Below, piece by piece: positions 44,091 to 53,727 of a stretch of 64,000 nucleotides of DNA. The stretch is from Citricoccus muralis (GTDB taxonomy: Bacteria > Actinomycetota > Actinomycetes > Actinomycetales > Micrococcaceae). A model generated the notes under the pieces. It had not been told where the DNA came from. It searched no databases and saw only the letters and a list, made by a program, of their open reading frames with translations. Each line of letters starts with the position of its first letter. Positions within the stretch are counted from its first letter, which is position 1. The stretch covers positions 930,001 through 994,000 of the forward strand of contig NZ_CP121252.1 in the NCBI RefSeq assembly GCF_029637705.1. Direction: 5' to 3'. The translations under genes were made by a program, and so were the position numbers.

Positions 44091-44750
44091 TCAGGCGAGA
44101 CGAGACTTGCTGAACAGGTTCGGAATCGAATCGGCCTTCTTACGAATCACGTAGACACCGGGCAGATGTCCCACCGTGTCGTTGATTCGGGACGAGAATT
44201 CGGCGGTGGTCCAGGCTTCCAGGCCGGGCTCGTTGCCGAGCACGACGGCGGCGGCGTTGAGCGCTTCCAAGACGCCGAGCACGAAACGGTCCGAGGCCTC
44301 GGCTGAACCCCCGCCCGACAGAATGGTGGCGAGACGCGAGCGGACCTCGTCGGCGGCATCTCCCTGCTCTTCGAACGTGGAGGCACCGATCTTCTTCGTG
44401 TGCTCCAGTACCGCGTCGCGGTCTGCCAGGTCCCTGCCGACGGCAGGCACCGGGTTGAGCTTGGAACGACCAACCAAGGACGACAACTGCTGGTCGGTGT
44501 AGGGATCCAGCGCATCCAGGGTGGGTTGGAGCGGGCCGAGATCCGAATGGTCGGCCAGAACGACGGATACCTTCGGGTCATCCTGCTGTCCGGGCTCAGC
44601 GCGGTCCCATGGGCCGAACTTCACCGCACCAGTCTCATGTAGATCGGTGATCGCGGCGGCGACGAGTGCCTGATCGAGCAGTCCGGACACCGGGCTGAGG
44701 GCGTCGCGATGCTTCAGGGTGGCCAGGAAGAGCTTTTCTACAGTCAACAC
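44091..44750 (-). CDS. GPP34-domain protein (Golgi phosphoprotein 3 family)
   Basis: 219 aa. LTVEKLFLATLKHRDALSPVSGLLDQALVAAAITDLHETGAVKF matches the N-terminal helices of GPP34 proteins, which in eukaryotes bind phosphoinositides; many actinobacteria carry them with unknown function. No signal peptide. The start is GTG at 44750 with TAGGCT seven bases before it and no ribosome-binding site, so the mRNA may be leaderless. Confidence 0.82.
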   Translation of the reverse strand: MLTVEKLFLATLKHRDALSPVSGLLDQALVAAAITDLHETGAVKFGPWDRAEPGQQDDPKVSVVLADHSDLGPLQPTLDALDPYTDQQLSSLVGRSKLNPVPAVGRDLADRDAVLEHTKKIGASTFEEQGDAADEVRSRLATILSGGGSAEASDRFVLGVLEALNAAAVVLGNEPGLEAWTTAEFSSRINDTVGHLPGVYVIRKKADSIPNLFSKSRLA

Positions 44751-44757
44751 ATCGTTC

Positions 44758-44763
44758 AGCCTA
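44758..44763 (-). promoter_or_regulatory. -10 element of the GPP34 gene
   Basis: On the minus strand TAGGCT lies seven bases before the GTG at 44750. Confidence 0.45.
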
Positions 44764-44810
44764 GCAAGCGCGAGGCGCTAGTGAGCAGTGCTGAGCACCC
44801 CCAATGCAAA

Positions 44811-44848
44811 ACGGCGGGGACCTCACCTTGTGGTGAGGTCCCCGCCGT
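44811..44848 (-). terminator. Rho-independent terminator of greA
   Basis: A perfect 17-bp stem (44811-44827 with 44832-44848) with loop of four bases; on the greA strand it is followed by TTTTGC. Confidence 0.85.
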
Positions 44849-44865
44849 GACGGATCGGACGAAAA

Positions 44866-45363
44866 TCAGGCCTTGTACGGCGTGACGTTCTTCAGCTCGA
44901 CCTTGATTTCCTTGCCGTTCGGCGCGGTGTAGGAGACGGTGTCGCCAGCCTTGGAACCGTGGATTGCCTCGCCCAGCGGTGAGCGCTCCGAGTAGACCTC
45001 GAGCTTTTCGCCATCGGCGGCGATCTCGCGATTGCCGAACAGGAACGTCATTTCGTTGCCAGCCACTACGGCGGTGACCACCATGCCGGGCTCAACGATG
45101 CCGTCGTCTGCCGGGGCGTCGCCGACGCGGGCATGCTCGAGAAGGTGCTTGAGCTCGAGGATGCGGCCCTCGTTCTTGGACTGCTCCTCGCGTGCAGCGT
45201 GGTAGCCGCCGTTCTCCTTCAGATCGCCTTCATCGCGAGCCTGTTCTATACGATCGATGATTTCCTGGCGTCCGGGACCGGAGGCGTACTCCAGCTCCTT
45301 GCTCAGTCGGTCATAGGCTTCTTGGGTCAACCAGGGGGTCGAATCGTTGTTGCTCATGGCCAT
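44866..45363 (-). CDS. greA: Transcript cleavage factor GreA
   Basis: 165 aa. The N-terminal coiled coil carries the acidic tip in RDEGDLKENGGYHAAREEQ (about 44-62), which reaches the RNA polymerase active site to stimulate cleavage of backtracked RNA; the C-terminal FKBP-like domain ends VELKNVTPYKA. The start at MAMSNNDS is supported by AAGGAGG seven bases upstream; a longer frame lacks this. Confidence 0.95.
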   Translation of the reverse strand: MAMSNNDSTPWLTQEAYDRLSKELEYASGPGRQEIIDRIEQARDEGDLKENGGYHAAREEQSKNEGRILELKHLLEHARVGDAPADDGIVEPGMVVTAVVAGNEMTFLFGNREIAADGEKLEVYSERSPLGEAIHGSKAGDTVSYTAPNGKEIKVELKNVTPYKA

Positions 45364-45571
45364 GCGGCCTCCTTCGTAACGGTCATCTTTCACGTCATAG
45401 AACGAGCCCCGCCGTCGGGCGAGCGCAGGGTGAGAATGATGATCACCGGCGCGAAACCCATGGCGGGGCAGGGAACTGTTGACCCACAGTCTAACAGTCG
45501 AGCCCCGTGAGGGCCGAGGAGTCGGGGTAGGCGAGGACCTGCGCTGTCAGCGAAATCGCCCAGGTGGGGGC

Positions 45572-46069
45572 TCAGTCCCCGGTGTTGATGTACTGGATAT
45601 TGCTGGGGCCCTCGCCGGCGTACCAGCAGGTGTCCACGACGCCGCTGACGCCGAGCCCGTCGGTGCGCAGCGGTGCCTCGTAGTAGCGGGTCATATCGGA
45701 TGGCAGTCGCGACTCGTCCTCGGGCTCAGGTCCGATGGTGACGGTGTCGAAGCCCACCACTGCGTAGTTTTCGGCCAGAATCTGCACCGAACAGGTGACG
45801 GTGGCTTCGGGCTCCTTGGTCAACTGGAAGGTCACGGAAGCCTCTTGATCGGAGGCGATGCTGTAGCCGACGTCTTTCCAGGAGAGCCGATCCGCGGTGG
45901 CCGAATAGGCGATCCACACGGTGACGAGTACGGCCGCGATCAGCGCCACGACAGCAATAATGATGCCCCGGCGGCGGGCGCGGGGGTTGGAGGTGCTTTG
46001 GGCACGACCATATCGATTCGCTAAGCTGTCTTCGGTGACATGACCTGCGGGCTGAGGCTGCTGATCCAT
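45572..46069 (-). CDS. DUF4307 family membrane protein
   Basis: 165 aa. LANRYGR at the N-terminus, a basic patch (NPRARRR), one membrane helix (about 36-57) and an extracytoplasmic domain with VTCSVQILAENYAVVG and two further Cys define DUF4307, an actinobacterial family usually beside greA and mca as here. Role unknown. GGAGG precedes the ATG. Divergent from mca. Confidence 0.88.
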   Translation of the reverse strand: MDQQPQPAGHVTEDSLANRYGRAQSTSNPRARRRGIIIAVVALIAAVLVTVWIAYSATADRLSWKDVGYSIASDQEASVTFQLTKEPEATVTCSVQILAENYAVVGFDTVTIGPEPEDESRLPSDMTRYYEAPLRTDGLGVSGVVDTCWYAGEGPSNIQYINTGD

Positions 46070-46089
46070 AGGCCTCCATACTAGCCCGA

Positions 46090-47196
46090 GTGCGGCGCCG
46101 CTTATTCGTCCATGACAGGAGTACGGACACAGCTGTGGAGAATCAGAACCCTGATCAGCCGGGCCTCAACGACGCCTCGGACCACCAGGAATTCGGCGTT
46201 CCTGTGGGGCAGCGGAACTACGGCACCCTGCCGCCGGCGCAGTCCCATGCCGTGGACGAGGCCTCCAAAGTTCCGGAATCGTCCGGGTTGCGCCTGCTCG
46301 CCGTGCACGCCCACCCCGATGACGAATCGTCCAAGGGGGCGGCGATGATGGCGGCTTATTCGGCCGCCGGGGCCGAGGTCATGGTGGCGACCTGCACCGG
46401 TGGTGAAGCCGGAAGCCTGCTGAACCCGCACTACGGCGACGACATCCGCCTGCACCGTGACTTGACCTCCGTGCGCCGCGCAGAGATGGAGGAGGCCGGA
46501 GCTGCCCTGGGCATCGAGCACCGGTGGCTGGGCTTCGTGGATTCCGGGCTACCTGAAGGCGACCCGTTGCCCGAGCTGCCGTTCGGAACCTTCGCCACCC
46601 TGCCCCTGGAGCAGACGGCGGCACCTCTGGTTCGGTTGATTCGCTCTTTCCGGCCGCATGTGATCATCTCGTACGACGAGATCGGCGGTTACCCGCACCC
46701 CGACCACATCCGCTCTCACGAGATCACGGTGGCGGCCTACCAAGATGCTGGAGACCCGGAAAAGTACCCAGGCATTGGTGAGCCCTGGGAGATTTCGAAG
46801 CTCTACTACGATCGGGCTTTCAACCCCGACAAGTACCGGGCACTGCACCAGGCGTTTATCGAGAGCGGCGAAGATTCTCCCTACGCCGACCGTATTGCCT
46901 GGTACCAGCGCATGCTCGAGAACGATGACGATTCCTCCGGTGGTTTCCGGTTGACCAAGCATGAGGTGACCACCCAGATTCATGTTGCAGATTTCTTGGA
47001 AAACCGCGACGCCGCGTTGCGTGCTCACCGCACCCAGATTGATCCCGAAGGGCACTTCTTCATGGCGCCCAATGACCTAATCCGCACCACCTGGCCGTGG
47101 GAGGATTACGTGCTGATCGACTCCCGGGTGGAGACGAAGTTGCCCGAAACGGACTTGTTCGCCGGACTTCGGTCAGACGAGCGTCACGGTAGCTAG
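46090..47196 (+). CDS. mca: Mycothiol S-conjugate amidase
   Basis: 368 aa by the earliest start. The zinc motif AVHAHPDDESSKGAA, RRAEMEEAGAALGIEHRWLGFVDSG and EIGGYPHPDHIRSHEITV are the PIG-L deacetylase signatures in the Mca form. It cleaves mycothiol-toxin adducts, so the organism uses mycothiol. An N-terminal extension of about 55 residues precedes the core. The start is uncertain: GTG at 46090 has CATACT seven bases before it; GTG at 46135 is an alternative. Confidence 0.92.
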   Translation: MRRRLFVHDRSTDTAVENQNPDQPGLNDASDHQEFGVPVGQRNYGTLPPAQSHAVDEASKVPESSGLRLLAVHAHPDDESSKGAAMMAAYSAAGAEVMVATCTGGEAGSLLNPHYGDDIRLHRDLTSVRRAEMEEAGAALGIEHRWLGFVDSGLPEGDPLPELPFGTFATLPLEQTAAPLVRLIRSFRPHVIISYDEIGGYPHPDHIRSHEITVAAYQDAGDPEKYPGIGEPWEISKLYYDRAFNPDKYRALHQAFIESGEDSPYADRIAWYQRMLENDDDSSGGFRLTKHEVTTQIHVADFLENRDAALRAHRTQIDPEGHFFMAPNDLIRTTWPWEDYVLIDSRVETKLPETDLFAGLRSDERHGS

Positions 47197-47218
47197 CGTC
47201 GGCGTAGACTGGAGCATC

Positions 47219-47593
47219 ATGTTCTTTTTCGAAGCAGCCGTTGAGCCGAGCCCCGGCGTTGAAGAGCCGACCCTGCGTCCCGGACTCGACGAAAGCGAGA
47301 TTTCCCCGGGCATTGAAGGGTTCCTGCTGACCGCACTGATGGTCACGTTTGCGATTCTGGTACTGAATCTGATGATCCGCTCGATCCGCAAGGTGAAGTT
47401 GCGTTCGGAAACGGCCGAAGACATGCTCGTCGAGCGCTACCAGGGCTACCTCAGCGAGGAAAAGCGCCAGCGCCCCGAGGACGACGGCGAGCTCTCTCCC
47501 GACAAAACCGAGCTGTACCGGAAGAAGTACCCGGGCTACCTGGACAGCCCTACCCCTGAACCGAAGTCACCGGATTCCGGACGCGACTTCTAA
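47219..47593 (+). CDS. Small single-TM protein, unknown function
   Basis: 124 aa. An acidic N-terminus (8-38) precedes one membrane helix (about 36-58, FLLTALMVTFAILVLNLMI), then a charged cytoplasmic tail in which RYQGYL and KKYPGYL appear as a loose repeat. Not recognised beyond its actinobacterial position after mca. TAGACT lies eight bases before the ATG; GGAG four bases before it is too close to be a normal ribosome-binding site. Confidence 0.65.
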   Translation: MFFFEAAVEPSPGVEEPTLRPGLDESEISPGIEGFLLTALMVTFAILVLNLMIRSIRKVKLRSETAEDMLVERYQGYLSEEKRQRPEDDGELSPDKTELYRKKYPGYLDSPTPEPKSPDSGRDF

Positions 47594-47617
47594 AAGGAGT
47601 ATCTAGCGCCGTACGGG

Positions 47618-48328
47618 CTAGGACAGCACCGCGAACATGATCGCGATGTAGTGACAGACGAACCCGCCCACCGTAAAGGCATGGAAGAGTTCGTGAAAGC
47701 CGAACCATTCGAGGCTGATGTTCGGCCGTTTCAACGCGTAAAACACCGCGCCGACGATGTAGCAGGCGCCGCCCGCGCAGGTCATGATCGCGGCCACCAG
47801 ATTCGCCTGGAAGAACTCGCCCAGATACAGCACTGCCGCCAGGCCGAGTGCCACGTAAATCGGCGTGTACAGCCAGCGAGGGGCATCGGTCCAGACCAGC
47901 CGGAAGATCACCCCGGCTACCGCGCCGATCCACACCAAGGTGAGCAGGATCGTCGCCTCGCGGGTTTCCAGTAGCGCTAGCGACAACGGGGTGTAGGTGC
48001 CGGCGATCACGAGCATGATGTTGGTGTGGTCCAGCCGCTTCAGCGTGCGTGCCACCTTCGGCGTCCACTGCACCAGGTGATAGGTCGCAGAGACGGAGAA
48101 GAGCAGCAGCCCGGTCACCGCATACACCGCCGATGCCCAGGACAGCGTTGCCGTCGGGGCTAAGGCAACGAGGACGATCCCCGCAGCCAAAGCCAGGGGG
48201 GCGGTCGCGAGATGGATGAAGCCACGCATCTTAGGCTTGAACTCGGGATGCGTGACGTCGGTAATCCGATCGATGCGCCAGCGTCGCGGACGAGGGACGC
48301 GTGGAGGACGGGGCTGAGTCATCGTCAT
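47618..48328 (-). CDS. Hemolysin III family protein (PAQR-like)
   Basis: 236 aa with seven membrane segments. PKMRGFIHLATAPLALAAG, SATYHLVQWTP, LDHTNIMLVIAGTYTPL and GFHELFHAFTVGGFVCHY contain the Ser/His/Asp zinc-site residues of the PAQR/YqfA family. Hemolytic activity is not implied. The ATG at 48328 has TAGAAT exactly six bases upstream and no ribosome-binding site. Confidence 0.92.
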   Translation of the reverse strand: MTMTQPRPPRVPRPRRWRIDRITDVTHPEFKPKMRGFIHLATAPLALAAGIVLVALAPTATLSWASAVYAVTGLLLFSVSATYHLVQWTPKVARTLKRLDHTNIMLVIAGTYTPLSLALLETREATILLTLVWIGAVAGVIFRLVWTDAPRWLYTPIYVALGLAAVLYLGEFFQANLVAAIMTCAGGACYIVGAVFYALKRPNISLEWFGFHELFHAFTVGGFVCHYIAIMFAVLS

Positions 48329-48334
48329 GTGCCC

Positions 48335-48340
48335 ATTCTA
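48335..48340 (-). promoter_or_regulatory. Leaderless -10 element of the hemolysin III gene
   Basis: On the minus strand TAGAAT ends six bases before the ATG at 48328. Confidence 0.5.
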
Positions 48341-48443
48341 CGTGGCGTTGCTTTCGGGCCACTGTGTATCCGCTACCGTAGTCCTGGAAGGCCACACGAC
48401 CACATCGTCGGCGGTCGCACCGGAGCAGAAGGAGACCTGGATC

Positions 48444-49214
48444 GTGCTCACCCAGTTGCTGTATCGGTTCTACGAGCGACGGCTCCAGGCAGAGCTGGAC
48501 GGCGCGGATCTGCCACAGCACATCGGGGTCGTGTTGGACGGCAACCGGCGTTGGGCCAAAGCTGCCGGCGAGACGACGGCGCGCGGCCACCAGGCCGGGG
48601 CCGACAAGATCCTGGAGTTCCTGGGCTGGTGCGACGAGATGGGGATCCGCATGGTCACCCTCTACCTGCTCTCCACCGAGAACCTGAACCGGCCCGCCGC
48701 GGAATTGACCCAGCTGATTGGGATCATCTCCGACACCCTCGATCGTCTCGAGCGCGGCCTGGATAACGGTCACCGGCTCCGGATCCACCCGGTCGGTTCA
48801 CCGTCGCTGCTACCCTCCGAACTGGCCGAACAGGTCAGTCGACTGGGGGAGGAGACCGCGCAAGTCGAAGGGCTCCACGTCAATGTGGCTGTCGGCTACG
48901 GGGGCCGTCAGGAAATCGTGGACGCCGTCGGTGAGCTCCTCGACGACGCCGAGCAAGCGGGAAAGAGCCTGTCCGAGGTGGCCGCAATGTTGTCGGTGGA
49001 GGCGATCTCCGACAAGCTGTATACCCGCGGACAGCCCGACCCAGACCTGGTGATTCGTACATCCGGTGAACAGCGACTCTCCGGATTCCTGATGTGGCAG
49101 TCCGCCTATTCAGAGTTCTACTTCTGCGAGGCCCTCTGGCCCGATTTCCGGCGCGTGGACTTCATGCGGGCGCTACGAGATTTCGCCTCCCGGCACCGGC
49201 GCTTCGGCTCGTAA
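48444..49214 (+). CDS. uppS: Isoprenyl (polyprenyl) diphosphate synthase, cis type
   Basis: 256 aa. GVVLDGNRRWAKAAG holds the catalytic Asp, STENLNRPAAEL the following loop, and VIRTSGEQRLSGFLMWQSAYSEFYF the IPP-binding region. It makes cis-polyprenyl diphosphates for peptidoglycan lipid carriers. The GTG at 48444 has AAGGAGA 8 bases upstream; the frame runs further upstream without such support. Confidence 0.95.
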   Translation: MLTQLLYRFYERRLQAELDGADLPQHIGVVLDGNRRWAKAAGETTARGHQAGADKILEFLGWCDEMGIRMVTLYLLSTENLNRPAAELTQLIGIISDTLDRLERGLDNGHRLRIHPVGSPSLLPSELAEQVSRLGEETAQVEGLHVNVAVGYGGRQEIVDAVGELLDDAEQAGKSLSEVAAMLSVEAISDKLYTRGQPDPDLVIRTSGEQRLSGFLMWQSAYSEFYFCEALWPDFRRVDFMRALRDFASRHRRFGS

Positions 49215-49372
49215 CCAAGCGTTCATCGAAGTTCACCTCATTTTTTACCCCGCTCCGCAGCTCTGGACGTCCACACCTTCTAGCGTGAGGATTGTCAGAA
49301 GGACACAGCCGCAGCGTCCACCCTGGCCGTCAGGGCTGGTCCTCTTCCGATTCCTGTCGAAGGAGACGATGA

Positions 49373-50704
49373 GTGCGAACCTACGTGCTGGATACTTCGG
49401 TCCTGCTGTCCGATCCCCGAGCCATGACCCGGTTCGCGGAGCACCGTGTGGTGCTGCCCCTGGTGGTGATCATGGAGCTGGAACACAAACGGCACGACCC
49501 GGAGCTGGGATTCTTCGCACGCACCGCGCTGCGCCTGCTCGATGATCTGCGCATCACCCACGGATCATTGTCCGAACCGGTGCCGATCGGTGATGAGGGC
49601 GGGGCGCTGCGCGTGGAACTGAACCACATTTCGGTGGAGGTGCTGCCGCACGGGTTCCGCAATGCGGACAACGACACTCGCATCCTCGCGGTCGCGAAGT
49701 CTCTCTCCGATGAAGGCGAAGACGTCACCGTGGTCTCCAAGGACCTGCCCATGCGGGTGAAAGCCTCTGCCCTGGGCTTAGCCGCGGATGAATACCGCAA
49801 TGAATTCGTCAAAGACACCGGCTGGACCGGCATCCGGCGCATCGACGTCGCCGATGAAGCGATCGACCAGCTCTACCAAGGCCAGGAGTTGCCCTGGAAC
49901 GAACTCGTTCCCAACACGGGCGCGGGCACGGACGCCGATGCCGACCCGAACGAGCCGGCCCCGGTGAACACCGGACTGGTGCTGTCCAGCGCTGGCTCCT
50001 CCGCTCTGGGCCGCGTGGTGGGCGAGGACAAAGTGCAGCTGGTGCGCGGCGACCAGGACGCTTTCGGTGTGCACGGCCGCTCGGCCGAACAGCGCCTGGC
50101 CATGGAACTGCTGCTGGACCCCACCGTGGGGATTGTTTCCCTGGGCGGTCGTGCTGGCACCGGTAAATCGGCACTCGCGCTGGCCGCCGGCCTGGAGGCC
50201 GTCCTGGAGCGCCAGGAACATCGGAAGATCATCGTGTTCCGTCCGCTCTACGCCGTCGGTGGGCAGGATCTGGGCTATCTGCCGGGCACCGAGTCGGAGA
50301 AGATGGGCCCCTGGGGGCAGGCGGTGTATGACACGCTCACTGCTCTGGTCTCCACCGCCGTGATGGAGGAGATCGTTGATCGAGACCTGCTTGAGGTGCT
50401 GCCGCTGACCCATATTCGGGGTCGCTCCCTCCACGACGCCTGGGTCGTGGTGGATGAGGCTCAGTCACTGGAAAAGAACGTGCTGCTCACGGTGCTCTCC
50501 CGCATCGGCCAGAACTCCAAGGTGGTGCTCACCCACGACGTCGCTCAGCGAGACAACCTGCGGGTGGGACGTCATGATGGTGTGGCCGCGGTGGTGGAGA
50601 AGCTGAAGGGGCATCCGCTGTTCGGGCACATCACCCTGACCCGTTCGGAGCGCTCGCCGATCGCCGCGCTGGTGACGGACCTGCTCGAGGACCGCACCCA
50701 CTGA
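49373..50704 (+). CDS. PIN-PhoH fusion ATPase
   Basis: 443 aa. The N-terminal PIN domain (about 1-140) begins [14 protein letters not shown] with the acidic metal site; the C-terminal PhoH domain (about 220-440) has Walker [16 protein letters not shown], Walker [12 protein letters not shown] and THDVAQRDN. Such fusions are RNases coupled to an RNA helicase-type ATPase in related actinobacterial proteins. GTG start at 49373 with AAGGAGA 6 bases upstream. Confidence 0.94.
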   Translation: MRTYVLDTSVLLSDPRAMTRFAEHRVVLPLVVIMELEHKRHDPELGFFARTALRLLDDLRITHGSLSEPVPIGDEGGALRVELNHISVEVLPHGFRNADNDTRILAVAKSLSDEGEDVTVVSKDLPMRVKASALGLAADEYRNEFVKDTGWTGIRRIDVADEAIDQLYQGQELPWNELVPNTGAGTDADADPNEPAPVNTGLVLSSAGSSALGRVVGEDKVQLVRGDQDAFGVHGRSAEQRLAMELLLDPTVGIVSLGGRAGTGKSALALAAGLEAVLERQEHRKIIVFRPLYAVGGQDLGYLPGTESEKMGPWGQAVYDTLTALVSTAVMEEIVDRDLLEVLPLTHIRGRSLHDAWVVVDEAQSLEKNVLLTVLSRIGQNSKVVLTHDVAQRDNLRVGRHDGVAAVVEKLKGHPLFGHITLTRSERSPIAALVTDLLEDRTH

Positions 50705-50722
50705 CCACCGGGGGAGGGAAAG

Positions 50723-50758
50723 AGTGGGGACCGTCACGGCGTGGTGGCGGCCCCCACT
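50723..50758 (+). terminator. Hairpin after phoH-like gene
   Basis: AGTGGGG (50723-50729) pairs with CCCCACT (50752-50758), with partial inner pairing. The rest of the gap to the rhomboid gene shows no convincing gene. Confidence 0.5.
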
Positions 50759-50875
50759 GAGTGATATCCGCTCGCACTGGAGGGGGATGAGCACGAGCCA
50801 CGATCACTCCGGCCACAGTTCCGCTATTGGGGGAGGGAACCATGGAGTCTCAACCTCCGCGATTCAGTCTACTGA

Positions 50876-51538
50876 TCATCGGAATGGTGTTCCAGGGTCA
50901 TCTGACGGCGGTGGATAACTCAGTTCGCGGCGTGCCCGTCGATCACGGCGTGCCCGGTTAGTCCAGATCAAAGCCATGATCACTCCGGCGGTGGCTCCGG
51001 CAAGGTGCCCATCCCACGACAGTCCGGGCTGGGGCAGGAACCCGGTGAGCATCGAGACGTAATTGGCGACGACGACGAACGCCACGACGATGGCCCAGAA
51101 CCGGCGTGCTTGCAGCCCGTAGACCACCAGAAACGCGGCATAACCGTACGTCACGCCCGAGGCACCGATGTGTACCGCATCGCGGGCCAGCAACCAGGTC
51201 AGGGTGCCCGAGAGCAGCCAGATACCCGCGGTGATGATTGCGTAACGGCGGGTGAGCCAGGCGATGGCGGTGCCCAGGACCAGCCAGGTTCCCGAGTTGC
51301 TGATCAGGTGAGCGAAATCCAGGTGCAGCAGCGGCATGGTGAGAATGCCGATCAGACCTTCCGTGCTGCGCGGGCGCAGTCCGACATCGTACACAGTGGC
51401 GCCGAGCAGGGCGCTGACCAGGTGAATCAGCCACATCAGCGCCACGGGCAACGCTACCGGGATGACGCTGCGCAGTAGTCGTTCCGGCCAGGGACGCGGC
51501 GCCACGGTTCCGGCGTCGGCATCGGTGCGAGCGTTCAT
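50876..51538 (-). CDS. Rhomboid-family intramembrane serine protease
   Basis: 220 aa with six membrane segments. The catalytic Ser is in HIGASGVTYGYAAF and the His in SWDGHLAGATAGVIM; HLDFAHLISNSGTWLVLG supplies the usual HxxxN. It should cleave membrane substrates, of unknown identity. GGAGG lies 8 bases before the ATG at 51538. Confidence 0.93.
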   Translation of the reverse strand: MNARTDADAGTVAPRPWPERLLRSVIPVALPVALMWLIHLVSALLGATVYDVGLRPRSTEGLIGILTMPLLHLDFAHLISNSGTWLVLGTAIAWLTRRYAIITAGIWLLSGTLTWLLARDAVHIGASGVTYGYAAFLVVYGLQARRFWAIVVAFVVVANYVSMLTGFLPQPGLSWDGHLAGATAGVIMALIWTNRARRDRRARRELSYPPPSDDPGTPFR

Positions 51539-51616
51539 CGGGGATCCTCCGTCAAGGGTGTCACGTCGTCATCCACAGCCTAGCGACGGCACGGCCCACC
51601 GTGGTGCGGTACCGCC

Positions 51617-51631
51617 TAGCATGGGAGCATG
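51617..51631 (+). promoter_or_regulatory. Leaderless promoter of the prepilin peptidase gene
   Basis: TAGCAT (51617-51622) ends exactly six bases before the ATG at 51629. The intervening GGGAGC touches the ATG too closely for a normal ribosome-binding site. Confidence 0.5.
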
Positions 51632-52177
51632 CTTCTGCTTGTTTGGCGTGCGTTCGGCGACGCCATCGACTCCGGGCACCCCGCTGACGTGATCGCGAGC
51701 CTGTGCGCCGCCGTCGGTCTGGTGTGGTTTGCTGTGTGCGCGGTGCCGCTGTGGGTCAGTGATGTTCGCGAGCACCGGCTGCCCAACCGGTGGACCCTGC
51801 TGCTGGTGGTCGGCGGTGTGGTGACCCTCGGTACGGCCACGTTGCTGGCCACCGATGGCTCAGAGCTGGCGGGGCGAGCGCTGCGAATGGTGCTGGCCGG
51901 ACTGGTCTACGCCGCGGTGCTGTTCGTGTTGCATCTGGCCACCCGCGGCGGGATGGGCATGGGGGATGTGAAGCTTGCCGCCGGGCTGGGCGTGTACACG
52001 GGCTGGCTGAGTTGGGATGGCCTGCTGGCTGCGGTCGTCTTTGGTTTCCTGATCGGGGGACTGGTGGCCCTGATGTTGGTGGCGGTGCGCCGGGCGACGC
52101 GATCCACGCAGATTGCCTTCGGGCCCTCGATGATGGTCGGGGCGTTGGTGCCGCTGATGCTCATGGATGCCGGCTAG
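51629..52177 (+). CDS. A24-family prepilin peptidase (TadV-like), no pilus genes nearby
   Basis: 182 aa with about six membrane segments. The two catalytic Asp motifs are SDVREHRLPNRWT (about 44-56) and GMGMGDVKLAAGLG (about 108-121). It lacks the N-terminal methylase domain, like TadV and archaeal preflagellin peptidases. No pilin or tad gene is in the window, so substrates lie elsewhere. Confidence 0.9.
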   Translation: MLLLVWRAFGDAIDSGHPADVIASLCAAVGLVWFAVCAVPLWVSDVREHRLPNRWTLLLVVGGVVTLGTATLLATDGSELAGRALRMVLAGLVYAAVLFVLHLATRGGMGMGDVKLAAGLGVYTGWLSWDGLLAAVVFGFLIGGLVALMLVAVRRATRSTQIAFGPSMMVGALVPLMLMDAG

Positions 52178-52207
52178 AGAACTCGTCGTGCCCCCGGGGA
52201 TGCGAAC

Positions 52208-52248
52208 GGCCCGCCGCTGACTCCCCGGGAGGGGACCAGCGGCGGGCC
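52208..52248. terminator. Terminator between prepilin peptidase and fumC
   Basis: GGCCCGCCGCTG (52208-52219) pairs perfectly with 52237-52248; an inner CTCCCC/GGGGA pairing extends it. It can serve both convergent genes. Confidence 0.75.
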
Positions 52249-52274
52249 GATACGCGTCGTCGTGTGGCGCGAGC

Positions 52275-53693
52275 TTACTCGGCTGGACGGGTCATGGACA
52301 TGGTGTCCAGGGCGGCGTCAAGCTGAGCCTCGGTGACCTCACCGCGCTCCACGTAGCCGAGATCGATAACAGCTTCGCGCACGGTCATCTTGTTGTTGAC
52401 CGAGTGCTTGGCGATCTTGGCGGCGGCCTCGTAGCCGATGACCTTGTTCAGCGGGGTCACGATCGAGGGCGATGCGCCAGCCAGGAAGGAGCAGCGCTCC
52501 TCATTGGCGGTGATGCCGTCGATCATCTTGTCGGCCATCACCCGGGAGGTGTTGGCGAGCAGGCGAATGGACTCGAGGAGGTTGGCGGCCATGACCGGGA
52601 TGCCGACGTTGAGCTCGAAGGCGCCGTTGGTGGAGGACAAGGCCACGGTGGTGTCGTTGCCGATGACCTGGGCGCAGACCATGATTGCGGCTTCGCAGAT
52701 CACCGGGTTCACCTTACCGGGCATGATGGAGGAGCCGGGCTGCAGGTCGGGGATCGCGATTTCGCCGAGGCCGGTATTCGGGCCGGAGCCCATCCAACGC
52801 AGGTCGTTATTGATCTTCATGATCGAGTAGGCGATGTTGCGCAGCTGGCCGGAGGCCTCGACGAGACCGTCGCGGTTGGCCTGGGCCTCGAAGTGGTCGC
52901 GGGCCTCGGTGATGGGTAGCCCGGTCTGCTCGGCGAGCAGCTCGATCACGCGGGCGGAGAAGCCCTTCGGGGTGTTGATGCCGGTGCCCACGGCGGTGCC
53001 GCCCAGCGGAACCTCGGCGACGCGCGGCAGTGACGAGTCAATGCGCTCGATGCCGTAGCGGACCTGCGCGGCGTAGCCGCCGAACTCCTGGCCCAGGGTG
53101 ACCGGGGTGGCGTCCATCAGGTGGGTACGGCCGGACTTCACCACACCGGCGAATTCTTCGGCCTTCTTTTCGAGGGAGACGGCCAGGTAGTCCAGAGCGG
53201 GCTTCAGGTCGTTGATCAGTGCGCCGGTGACGGCCAGGTGCACGGAGGTGGGGAACACGTCGTTGGAAGACTGAGAGGCGTTGACGTGGTCGTTGGGGTG
53301 GACCTCGTTCTCGGAGCCGGCCTCCTTGAGTGCGCGGGTGGCCAGGGTGGCGAGCACCTCGTTGGTGTTCATGTTGGAGGAGGTGCCGGATCCGGTCTGG
53401 AACACGTCGATCGGGTAGTGGTCGTCGTGAGCGCCGGAGATGACCTCATCAGCGGCAGCGACGATGGCGTCGGCGCGCTCCTGGGTAATCACCTCGAGTT
53501 CGGCGTTGGCCCGAGCGGCGGCCTTCTTCACCTCGGCCAGGGCGTGGATGTGTGCCGGCTCCAGGGTCTTGCCGGAGATCGGGAAGTTCTCGACGGCGCG
53601 CTGGGTCTGGGCCCGGTACAGGGCGTCGATCGGGACCTGAACTTCGCCCATGGTGTCGTGCTCGATACGGTACTGCGGTTGCGATTCAGTCAT
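52275..53693 (-). CDS. fumC: Fumarate hydratase class II
   Basis: 472 aa. It interconverts fumarate and malate. [15 protein letters not shown], the catalytic His/Ser regions and the signature [11 protein letters not shown] are intact. I prefer the ATG at 53693 (MTESQPQYR) because AGGA lies 8 bases before it; an ATG three codons earlier is possible. Last gene of the DUF4245-carbonic anhydrase-fumC unit, 34 bases after the preceding stop. Confidence 0.97.
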   Translation of the reverse strand: MTESQPQYRIEHDTMGEVQVPIDALYRAQTQRAVENFPISGKTLEPAHIHALAEVKKAAARANAELEVITQERADAIVAAADEVISGAHDDHYPIDVFQTGSGTSSNMNTNEVLATLATRALKEAGSENEVHPNDHVNASQSSNDVFPTSVHLAVTGALINDLKPALDYLAVSLEKKAEEFAGVVKSGRTHLMDATPVTLGQEFGGYAAQVRYGIERIDSSLPRVAEVPLGGTAVGTGINTPKGFSARVIELLAEQTGLPITEARDHFEAQANRDGLVEASGQLRNIAYSIMKINNDLRWMGSGPNTGLGEIAIPDLQPGSSIMPGKVNPVICEAAIMVCAQVIGNDTTVALSSTNGAFELNVGIPVMAANLLESIRLLANTSRVMADKMIDGITANEERCSFLAGASPSIVTPLNKVIGYEAAAKIAKHSVNNKMTVREAVIDLGYVERGEVTEAQLDAALDTMSMTRPAE

Positions 53694-53727
53694 AGTGCTC
53701 ATCCTAATTGTCGGGGTCAGGGTGTAT

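Noticed and set aside
50724-50918. 64-aa His/Gly/Ser-rich plus-strand reading frame after the phoH-like gene
   Set aside because: No family features, no conserved start, and it overlaps the predicted hairpin and the rhomboid gene end.
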